Assembly (NCBI GenBank): GCA_963737425.1
Contig: CAVTSX010000009.1
Location: 744,001 to 808,000 of the forward strand
Direction of reading: 5' to 3'
DNA: 64,000 nucleotides
DNA from: DASXRA01 sp963737425
GTDB lineage: Bacteria; Actinomycetota; Actinomycetes; Mycobacteriales; Jatrophihabitantaceae
The position numbers were made by a program, and so were the translations under genes. This document shows positions 57,245 through 64,000 of this stretch, one piece after another. Position 1 is the first letter of the stretch. Every line of letters starts with the position of its first letter. A model generated the notes under the pieces. The model saw nothing but the letters and a program-made list of their open reading frames with translations, did no database searches and was not told where the DNA came from.

Positions 57245-58924
57245 ATGAGTGGTGCCCTCCGCATCGGTAACGCGTCGGGCTTTTACGGCGATCGGTTCGC
57301 GGCTGTGCGCGAAATGCTCGATGGCGGCGAACTCGATGTGCTCACCGGCGACTACCTGGCCGAGTTGACGATGCTCATCCTCGCCCGTGACCGGGCGAAG
57401 GATGCCTCCCTCGGCTACGCGAGGACGTTCCTGCGCCAGATGGAGGACTGCCTCGGACTCGCGCTCGAACGCGGCGTCAAGATCGTGACGAATGCGGGCG
57501 GGCTGAACCCGGCCGGCCTGGCCGCCGCCCTGCGCGAACTGTCCGGGCGGCTCGGCCTCGCCGCCAAGGTCGCACACGTCGAAGGCGACGACCTGCTGGG
57601 GCGTGCCGCCGAGTTCGGGTTCGACGCTCCCCTCGCGGCCAACGCCTACCTCGGCGCGTGGGGCATCGCCGGATGCCTGCGGGCCGGCGCCGACATCGTG
57701 GTGACGGGCCGGGTCACCGATGCGTCCCTCGTGGTCGGCCCGGCGGCGGCGCATTTCGGCTGGGCCCGCGACGACTACGACGCGCTCGCCGGTGCGGTGG
57801 TGGCCGGGCACGTCATCGAGTGCGGCACGCAGGCCACCGGCGGCAACTACGCGTTCTTCGACGAGATCGCCGATCTGCGCCGGCCGGGCTTCCCGATTGC
57901 CGAGGTAGCCGCCGACGGTTCGACCGTGATCACCAAGCACGGCGGCACGGGCGGGGCGGTCACGCTCGGCACCGTCACGGCACAACTGCTCTACGAGATC
58001 GCCGGTGCGCGCTACGCCGGGCCGGACGTCACTGCCAGGTTCGACACGATCGAGTTGACCGCGGCGGGCGCCGATCGGGTGCGCATCAGCGGCGTGCGCG
58101 GCGAGCCGCCACCGTCGACCCTCAAGGTCTCGCTGAACACCCTGGGCGGATTCCGCAACGAGGTCGAGTTCGTGCTGACCGGCTTGGACATCGCGGCGAA
58201 GGCCGACCTCGTCCGGGTGCAGATGCGCGACGTCGCGCCGGACGCGGAATGGACGTTGACGCGCACCGATCAGGCCGACCCCGCGTCCGAGGAGCAGGCG
58301 AGCGCGCTGCTGCGCTGCGTCGTGCGCGGCAGCGATCCGAAGCAGATCGGGCGGGCGTTCTCCGGCGCGGCTGTCGAGTTGGCGCTGGCCAGCTACCCGG
58401 GCTTCCACCTCACCGCGCCGCCCGGCGAGGCTGCGCCCTATGGAGTCTTCACCGCCGGGTACGTCGACGCGAAACTGGTCGAGCACGTCGCGGTGCTGCC
58501 GGACGGCCGCCGGGTTGCCATCGAGCCGGCCGCCGAGAGCCAGGAACTAGCCGACGTTGACGAGCCACCGCTGACTGCTGCGGTGCCCGGCCCGACCCGT
58601 TCCGTACCCCTGGGTACGGTCGCTGGTGCGCGAAGTGGCGACAAGGGCGGCTCGGCGAACATCGGCGTGTGGGTTCGCGATCCACGCGCATGGCCCTGGC
58701 TGGCCGGCACGCTCACCGTCGACCGGCTGCGCGAACTACTGCCCGAGACGGCGGATCTGCACATCACCCGATGCGCATTGCCAAATCTGCACGCCGTCAA
58801 CTTCGTCGTCGACGGACTGCTCGGGCTCGGCGTCGCCTACAACGCCCGCTTCGACCCGCAGGCCAAGGCGCTGGGCGAGTGGCTGCGCTCGCGGTATGTC
58901 GATGTGCCGGAGGAACTGCTGTGA
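57245..58924 (+). CDS. Acyclic terpene utilisation AtuA-like protein (DUF1446)
   Basis: About 559 aa. It begins LRIGNASGFYGDRFAAVREML, the AtuA signature, followed by GGELDVLTGDYLAELTMLIL and GLNPAGLAAAL. The C-terminal AtuA-like ferredoxin-fold domain (about 455-555) has VAGARSGDKGGSANIGVWVRD. The biochemical role of AtuA is not settled; in Pseudomonas it is required for citronellol/geraniol degradation. It is the first gene of the operon, and its TGA overlaps the next start (TGATG). The ATG at 57245 is preferred; a GTG at 57230 is possible. Confidence 0.85.
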   Translation: MSGALRIGNASGFYGDRFAAVREMLDGGELDVLTGDYLAELTMLILARDRAKDASLGYARTFLRQMEDCLGLALERGVKIVTNAGGLNPAGLAAALRELSGRLGLAAKVAHVEGDDLLGRAAEFGFDAPLAANAYLGAWGIAGCLRAGADIVVTGRVTDASLVVGPAAAHFGWARDDYDALAGAVVAGHVIECGTQATGGNYAFFDEIADLRRPGFPIAEVAADGSTVITKHGGTGGAVTLGTVTAQLLYEIAGARYAGPDVTARFDTIELTAAGADRVRISGVRGEPPPSTLKVSLNTLGGFRNEVEFVLTGLDIAAKADLVRVQMRDVAPDAEWTLTRTDQADPASEEQASALLRCVVRGSDPKQIGRAFSGAAVELALASYPGFHLTAPPGEAAPYGVFTAGYVDAKLVEHVAVLPDGRRVAIEPAAESQELADVDEPPLTAAVPGPTRSVPLGTVAGARSGDKGGSANIGVWVRDPRAWPWLAGTLTVDRLRELLPETADLHITRCALPNLHAVNFVVDGLLGLGVAYNARFDPQAKALGEWLRSRYVDVPEELL

Positions 58925-60060
58925 TGCACACACCGGAGCGGGAGGCGTTGCGGCAGACGGTGCGCCGCTTCGTCGAGCAGGACGTCCTTCCGTATCAGGA
59001 CGATTGGGAGCGCGCAGGCGAACTCCCCCGTGACCTGAATCCGCGCGCGGCGAGAGCCGGATTGCTCGGAGCCGCGTTCCCGGTGAGCGCCGGCGGCGGG
59101 GGTGGCGACGTCCTCGACGTCGTAACAATCTGCGAGGAACTGCACTACGCGGGCGGCGCGGGCGGATTGTTCGCCTCGCTGTTCACCTCGGGTATCGCGC
59201 TGCCGCACATTGTCGCGGCAGGCGACCCGGCGCAGATCGAGCGCTGGGTTCGTCCCACCCTGAACGGCGAGATGATCGGCGCGCTCGCGGTCACCGAACC
59301 CGACGGCGGCTCGGACGTCGCCGCGATTCGCACCACGGCGAAGCGCGATGCCGACCACTACGTCGTCAACGGCGCGAAGACCTACATCACCTCGGGTTGC
59401 CGGGCCGACTTCGTCGTGACGGCGGTACGCACGGGCGATTCCGGTGGCGGCGGCCTCTCGTTGCTGGTCGTCGAGAAGGGCACGCCGGGATTCACGGTCA
59501 GCCGCAAGCTGGAGAAGATGGGCTGGCGCTGCTCCGACACTGCCGAACTGTCCTTTGTCGAGGTGCGCGTTCCGGCGGCCAATCTGGTCGGTGGGGAGAA
59601 CACGGGATTTGCCCAGCTGGCAAAGCACTTCGTGAGCGAGCGGCTGCTGCTCGCCGTGCAGGCTTACGCGAGCGGGCAACGCGCGCTCGACCTCGCCGTC
59701 GAGTGGTGCCGTTCGCGCGAGACGTTCGGCCGCCCGCTGATCAGCCGGCAGACCGTACAGCACACACTCACCGAGATGGCCCGGCGTATCGACGTGGCCC
59801 GGGTGTACACCCGCCACATTGCTGGCCGATCTCTCGAAAGTACCGACCTCATCGCCGAAGTGTGCTTCGCGAAGAACACCGCGGTCGAAGCAGGTTCCTG
59901 GGTGGTCGACCAGGCCGTCCAACTGTTCGGTGGCCTGGGATACATGCGCGAGGCCGAGATCGAGCGGCAGTACCGCGACATGCGCATCCTCGGCATCGGC
60001 GGCGGCGCCACCGAGATCATGACGGGCCTGGCCGCCAAGCGACTCGGTTACACGTCATGA
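58924..60060 (+). CDS. Acyl-CoA dehydrogenase
   Basis: 378 aa FAD flavoenzyme that makes the alpha,beta double bond of an acyl-CoA. Motifs: AVTEPDGGSDVAAIRTTA (FAD/substrate), WRCSDTAELSFVEVRVPAANLVG, ETFGRPLISRQTVQHTLTEMA, and the C-terminal GGLGYMREAEIERQYRDMRILGIGGGATEIM. By position it is the counterpart of AtuD or LiuA, supplying the substrate for the carboxylase. It overlaps AtuA by one base and the carboxylase gene by 4 nt. Confidence 0.9.
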   Translation: MHTPEREALRQTVRRFVEQDVLPYQDDWERAGELPRDLNPRAARAGLLGAAFPVSAGGGGGDVLDVVTICEELHYAGGAGGLFASLFTSGIALPHIVAAGDPAQIERWVRPTLNGEMIGALAVTEPDGGSDVAAIRTTAKRDADHYVVNGAKTYITSGCRADFVVTAVRTGDSGGGGLSLLVVEKGTPGFTVSRKLEKMGWRCSDTAELSFVEVRVPAANLVGGENTGFAQLAKHFVSERLLLAVQAYASGQRALDLAVEWCRSRETFGRPLISRQTVQHTLTEMARRIDVARVYTRHIAGRSLESTDLIAEVCFAKNTAVEAGSWVVDQAVQLFGGLGYMREAEIERQYRDMRILGIGGGATEIMTGLAAKRLGYTS

Positions 60061-61655
60061 CGACGCTGCGCTCCACGCTCAACCCCACGTCGTCCGAATT
60101 CATCGCGAATCGTGAGGCGATGCTGGCCAAACTGGCCGAAGTCGACGCCGAGCACGCCAAGGCAATAGCCGGCGGCGGGCCCAAGTACACCGAGCGCCAT
60201 CACCAGCGCGGCAAGATGCTGCCCCGCGCGCGCATCGAGATGCTGCTCGATCCGGACTCGCCGTTCCTCGAATTGTCGCCGCTCGCCGGGTGGGGCAGCG
60301 ACTACCAGGTCGGCGCCAGCCTCGTCGTCGGCATCGGCGTTGTCGAAGGCGTCGAATGCCTTATTTCAGCGAATGATCCGACAGTGCGCGGCGGCGCCAG
60401 CAACCCGTGGACGTTGAAGAAGGCCCTGCGGGCACACGAGATTGCGCTGCAGAACCGGCTGCCGGTGATCACGCTGGTCGAGTCGGGCGGCGCGGATCTC
60501 CCGAGCCAGAAGGAGATCTTCATTCCGGGCGGGGCGATGTTCCGCGACCTGACCCGGCTCTCGGCGGCGGGCATCCCGACCATCGCGATCGTGTTCGGCA
60601 ACTCGACCGCCGGCGGCGCCTACATCCCGGCGATGTGCGATCACGCCGTCATGATCAAGGAACGCTCCAAGGTGTTCCTCGGCGGACCACCGTTGGTCAA
60701 GGTGGCCACCGGCGAGGAGTCCGACGACGAATCCCTCGGCGGCGCCGAGATGCACGCGCGCACGTCCGGACTCGGCGACTACCTCGCGGTTGACGAACCG
60801 GATGCGCTGCGCCTGGGCCGGCGCATCGTCGCGCGGCTGAACTGGCACAAGCAGGGTGCGCAACCATACGCCGAGGTACGGCCGCCGTTGCTCGGTGATG
60901 ACGACCTGCTCGGCATCGTCCCGCCGGATCTGAAGACGCCGTTCGATCCGCACGAGGTGATCGCGCGGGTCGTCGATGCCTCGGACTTCGACGAGTTCAA
61001 ACCGCTGTACGGGTCGAGCCTGGTCACCGGCTGGGCCCGCGTGCACGGCTACCCGGTCGGCATCCTCGCCAACGCACGGGGTGTGCTGTTCAGCGAGGAG
61101 TCGCAGAAGGCAACCCAGTTCATCCAGCTGGCGAACAAGTGCGACACCCCGTTGATCTTCCTGCACAACACGACGGGGTACATGGTCGGCAAGCACTACG
61201 AGCAGGGCGGCATCATCAAGCACGGCGCGCTGATGATCAACGCGGTGTCGAACTCCCGCGTCCCGCACATCTCGATACTGATGGGAGCCTCGTACGGCGC
61301 CGGCCACTACGGCATGTGCGGCCGGGCGTACGACCCGCGCTTCCTGTTCGCCTGGCCCAGCGCCAAGTCGGCGGTCATGGGGCCGGCCCAGCTGGCCGGC
61401 GTGCTCTCGATCGTGGCCCGCGCAGCGGCGGAGGCGCGCGGCGCGCCCTACGACGATGCCGCCGATGCGGCCATGCGCGAAGCCGTCGAGAACCAGATCG
61501 AGGCCGAGTCGCTGCCGATGTTCCTGTCCGGACGCCTTTACGACGACGGGGTGATCGACCCGCGCGATACGCGCACGGTGCTCGGCCTGTGCCTGTCGGC
61601 CGTTCACTCCGCGCCGGTGAAGGGCGCTGACGGATTCGGGGTGTTCCGCCTGTGA
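60057..61655 (+). CDS. Acyl-CoA carboxylase beta (carboxyltransferase) subunit, MCC/GCC type
   Basis: 532 aa. VESGGADLPSQKEIFIPGG and VFGNSTAGGAYIPAMCDHAVMIKERSKVFLGGPPLVK place it with methylcrotonyl-CoA and geranyl-CoA carboxylases rather than the propionyl/acetyl branch. The C-terminal part has HNTTGYMVGKHYEQGGIIKHGA and MGASYGAGHYGMCGRAYDPRF for acyl-CoA and biotin binding. It takes carboxybiotin from the alpha subunit encoded next. ATGA overlaps link it to both neighbours. Confidence 0.92.
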   Translation: MTTLRSTLNPTSSEFIANREAMLAKLAEVDAEHAKAIAGGGPKYTERHHQRGKMLPRARIEMLLDPDSPFLELSPLAGWGSDYQVGASLVVGIGVVEGVECLISANDPTVRGGASNPWTLKKALRAHEIALQNRLPVITLVESGGADLPSQKEIFIPGGAMFRDLTRLSAAGIPTIAIVFGNSTAGGAYIPAMCDHAVMIKERSKVFLGGPPLVKVATGEESDDESLGGAEMHARTSGLGDYLAVDEPDALRLGRRIVARLNWHKQGAQPYAEVRPPLLGDDDLLGIVPPDLKTPFDPHEVIARVVDASDFDEFKPLYGSSLVTGWARVHGYPVGILANARGVLFSEESQKATQFIQLANKCDTPLIFLHNTTGYMVGKHYEQGGIIKHGALMINAVSNSRVPHISILMGASYGAGHYGMCGRAYDPRFLFAWPSAKSAVMGPAQLAGVLSIVARAAAEARGAPYDDAADAAMREAVENQIEAESLPMFLSGRLYDDGVIDPRDTRTVLGLCLSAVHSAPVKGADGFGVFRL

Positions 61656-63592
61656 TCACCTGCGTTCTGGTGGCCAATCGGGGCGAGATTGCCCGGCGCA
61701 TTACCCGCACGTGCCACGCGCACGGCGTGGCGGCCGTCGCCGTCTACTCCGACGCGGACGCCACTACGCCGCATGTCGCCGAAGCCGACGCCGCCGTCCG
61801 CCTGCCCGGCAACACTCCGGCCGAGACGTACCTTCGCCCCGACCTGCTCGTCGACGCCGCCCGCCGGGCGGGGGCTGACGCGATCCATCCGGGCTACGGC
61901 TTCCTTTCCGAGAACGCCGCGTTTGCGCGGGCCGTGCAGGCGGCCGGCCTCGTCTGGGTGGGCCCGCCACCGGACGCGATCGAGTCGATGGGCTCGAAGA
62001 TCGAGGCCAAGAAGGTCATGGCAGCCGCGGGCGTCCCAGTCCTCGACGAACTCGACCCGGCGGCGATCGACGAGTCAGCGCTGCCCGTGCTGATCAAGGC
62101 GTCAGCGGGCGGCGGCGGTCGCGGCATGCGCATCGTCCGATCCCTCGGCGAGCTGGCCCAGCAACTCGACGGCGCGCGCGCCGAGGCAGCGTCCGCGTTC
62201 GGCGATCCGACCGTGTTCTGCGAGACGTACCTGCCCGACGGCCGGCACGTCGAGGTGCAGATCATGGCCGACCAGTACGGCACGGTGTGGGCGGTCGGCG
62301 AGCGTGAATGCTCGATCCAGCGGCGGCACCAGAAGGTCGTCGAGGAGGCGCCCTCGCCACTGGTCGAAAAGACGCCGGGCATGCGCGAGCGCCTGTTCGA
62401 GGCAGCGGTCTCGGCCGCCCGCGCGATCGGCTACGAGGGTGCCGGCACGGTCGAGTTTCTGGCGGACGAGGCCGGACACTTCTACTTCCTCGAGATGAAC
62501 ACCCGGCTGCAGGTCGAGCATCCGGTCACCGAGTGCACGACCGGGCTCGACCTCGTGCGCCGGCAACTGCAGATCGCCGACGGAGAGCGCCTCGCCGATC
62601 AGCCGCCGCAACGCCGCGGCCACGCCATCGAGGTCCGCCTCTACGCCGAGGATCCCGCGCAGGGCTGGCAGCCGCAGACCGGCACCGTGCGCCGGATCGA
62701 GATTCCCGGCGTCGAGTTCGAGGTGCCGGCGGCGTACTGCCTGCGCGTGGATTCCGCCGTCGTCGACGGATCGGTGGTGAGCCCGTTCTACGACTCGATG
62801 CTCGCCAAGGTCATCTCGTGGGCACCCACCCGCGACGACGCGGCGCGGACGCTGGCCGGCGCGCTGGCCCGGGCACGCATCCACGGCGTCGGCACGAACC
62901 GCGACCTGCTCGTGCGCGTACTGCGCCATCCGGCGTTCCGGCGCGGCGACACCGACACCGCCTTCTTCGACAAGCACGACGTCATGGAGCCATTGGCCGA
63001 CGACGACGCGGCCTCGCTGTCGGCGCTCGCCGCCGCGTTGGCCGACGCGTCCGCACGCCAAGCGTCGGCGCCCGTACTGCGCACGCTGCCGTCCGGCTGG
63101 CGCAACGTCGCGTCGCAACCGCAGCGCAAGCAGTATCTCGGGCACGACGTCGAGTACCGCCTGACCCGCGACGGCCTTGTGGCGCCGGGGCATCCGGGTG
63201 TCGGACTGGTCAGCGCCGAGGCGTCGCACGTCGTGCTCGATGTCGACGGCGTCCGCCGCGCATTCGACGTCGCCGCCTACGACGGCCTGGTCTGCATCGA
63301 CTCAGCGCTTGGCCCGGTCACGCTCACACCACTCGAGCGGTTCCCTGACCCGTCCGCGCAGGTCGCACCCGGGTCGCTGCTGGCCCCGATGCCCGGCACC
63401 ATCGTCCGCATCGCCGTCGCAGTCGGCGACACCGTGACGCGCGGGCAGTCGCTGCTGTGGCTCGAGGCGATGAAGATGGAGCACACGGTCGCCTCCCCAT
63501 CCGACGGCGTCGTCTCCGAACTGCCCGTCGAGACCGGCCAGCAGGTAAACGTCGGCACCGTGTTGGCGATCGTGCAACCGTCGGCGCCGTGA
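61652..63592 (+). CDS. Acyl-CoA carboxylase alpha subunit (biotin carboxylase plus biotin carrier)
   Basis: 646 aa. The biotin carboxylase domain (1 to about 450) has LVANRGEIARRI, AIHPGYGFLSENAAFA, ATP-grasp loop KASAGGGGRGMRIV, CSIQRRHQKVVEEAPS and EMNTRLQVEHPVTE. A linker/BT region follows, then the carrier domain with the biotinylated Lys in LEAMKMEHTVASPSDG (about 608). Together with the beta subunit it carboxylates a branched enoyl-CoA. It starts 4 nt inside the beta gene. Confidence 0.95.
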   Translation: MITCVLVANRGEIARRITRTCHAHGVAAVAVYSDADATTPHVAEADAAVRLPGNTPAETYLRPDLLVDAARRAGADAIHPGYGFLSENAAFARAVQAAGLVWVGPPPDAIESMGSKIEAKKVMAAAGVPVLDELDPAAIDESALPVLIKASAGGGGRGMRIVRSLGELAQQLDGARAEAASAFGDPTVFCETYLPDGRHVEVQIMADQYGTVWAVGERECSIQRRHQKVVEEAPSPLVEKTPGMRERLFEAAVSAARAIGYEGAGTVEFLADEAGHFYFLEMNTRLQVEHPVTECTTGLDLVRRQLQIADGERLADQPPQRRGHAIEVRLYAEDPAQGWQPQTGTVRRIEIPGVEFEVPAAYCLRVDSAVVDGSVVSPFYDSMLAKVISWAPTRDDAARTLAGALARARIHGVGTNRDLLVRVLRHPAFRRGDTDTAFFDKHDVMEPLADDDAASLSALAAALADASARQASAPVLRTLPSGWRNVASQPQRKQYLGHDVEYRLTRDGLVAPGHPGVGLVSAEASHVVLDVDGVRRAFDVAAYDGLVCIDSALGPVTLTPLERFPDPSAQVAPGSLLAPMPGTIVRIAVAVGDTVTRGQSLLWLEAMKMEHTVASPSDGVVSELPVETGQQVNVGTVLAIVQPSAP

Positions 63593-63632
63593 CGACGCCG
63601 AGAGTTGCACGATCTGAAGAAAGGGAACGGAT

Positions 63633-64000
63633 ATGAGCTTTGTCGAATCGGACGAGCGGCGGGCATTACGCGCTGCGGTCGCCGAACTCGGTGCTCGGTA
63701 CGGGTACGAGTACGTCGTGCGCAAGACCCGCGCCGGTGAGCATCTCGACGAGCTCTGGCAGGACGCCGGAAAGCACGGCCTGCTCGGGGTGAACATCCCG
63801 GAGCAGTACGGCGGAGGCGGTGGCGGCATGTACGAGCTCTCGCTGGTGCTCGAAGAACTCGGCGCCGCCGGCTGTGGGCTGCTCATGATGGTGGTGTCGC
63901 CGGCCATCTGCGGCACGATCATCGCGCGCTTCGGCACCGACGAGCAGAAGGCGTACTGGCTGCCGGGCATCGCCGACGGGTCGAAGTTGATGGCCTTCGC
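63633..64000 (+). CDS. Acyl-CoA dehydrogenase, 3' end beyond window
   Basis: 122 residues visible, starting MSFVESDERRALRAAVAELG with GLLGVNIPEQYGGGGGGMYELSLVLEELGAAGC and GTDEQKAYWLPGIADGSKLMAFA. This is the N-terminal helical domain of a second acyl-CoA dehydrogenase. The gap to the carboxylase is 40 nt, so it is in the same operon. The ATG at 63633 has AAGGGA upstream. Confidence 0.88.
   Translation, partial: MSFVESDERRALRAAVAELGARYGYEYVVRKTRAGEHLDELWQDAGKHGLLGVNIPEQYGGGGGGMYELSLVLEELGAAGCGLLMMVVSPAICGTIIARFGTDEQKAYWLPGIADGSKLMAF

Overview
The window is high-GC DNA from a Gram-positive actinobacterium. The signs are GTG starts throughout, resuscitation-promoting-factor (Rpf/DUF348/G5) cell-wall enzymes, an EspI-like proline-rich MinD ATPase, a protein O-mannosyltransferase next to rsmI, and the gene set metG-tatD-rpf-rsmA, ispE, pth-rplY, prs and glmU, which clusters in Mycobacterium, Streptomyces and relatives. 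Many genes appear leaderless, with a TAnnnT hexamer 6-7 nt before the start codon. I cannot name the genus.

Layout. 1-4.2 kb: surface-sugar genes (bi-domain dehydrogenase cut by the window start, UDP-ManNAc dehydrogenase wecC, and a convergent wecB with an apparent frameshift). 4.4-7.2 kb: a GNAT acetyltransferase, then DNA alkylation repair (Ada/AlkA fusion plus ogt). 7.7-13.2 kb: a secreted GH84 hexosaminidase, a second GNAT, and an ECF sigma factor overlapping a one-TM partner gene. 13.2-18.8 kb: pth, rplY, ispE, a secreted sedolisin and an ABC-F protein. 18.9-22 kb: a helicase-associated/WYL protein and a DUF559 protein.

22.1-28.9 kb holds a seven-gene minus-strand operon for tryptophan breakdown through kynurenine, 3-hydroxyanthranilate and 2-aminomuconate (kynA, aminomuconate semialdehyde dehydrogenase, RidA-type deaminase, haaO, ACMSD, kynU, kmo), joined mostly by 4-nt overlaps. 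Kynurenine formamidase and the steps after aminomuconate are not here. A TetR gene lies upstream. 29.8-34.9 kb: acyl-CoA desaturase with an operator-like palindrome, tRNA-Gln(TTG), a divergent TetR/short-chain-dehydrogenase pair with symmetric operator candidates, an epimerase and a Thr/Ser dehydratase. 34.9-41.5 kb: a second ABC-F, an ArsR-type regulator divergent from an MFS exporter, glmU and prs.

41.8-54.7 kb: PBP4-type dacB, an EspI-like ATPase, rsmA, two tandem DUF348-G5 muralytic proteins with different catalytic domains, tatD, metG, rsmI, divergent protein mannosyltransferase, and a small membrane protein. 54.7-64 kb: acyl-CoA ligase, a DUF6058-like gene, and an operon (AtuA-like, acyl-CoA dehydrogenase, acyl-CoA carboxylase beta and alpha, second dehydrogenase running off the end) suited to branched-chain, leucine-type or acyclic-terpene acyl-CoA catabolism, preceded by a perfect 18-bp palindrome.

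The most unusual non-coding signal is a set of five palindromic elements, each exactly 54 bp, in two subtypes sharing a TGATCA-containing terminal arm. All are intergenic beside gene 3' ends. A separate family is built on GTTGAGTGGTGCGTT, including a nested double hairpin. No CRISPR array, integrase or insertion sequence was seen.
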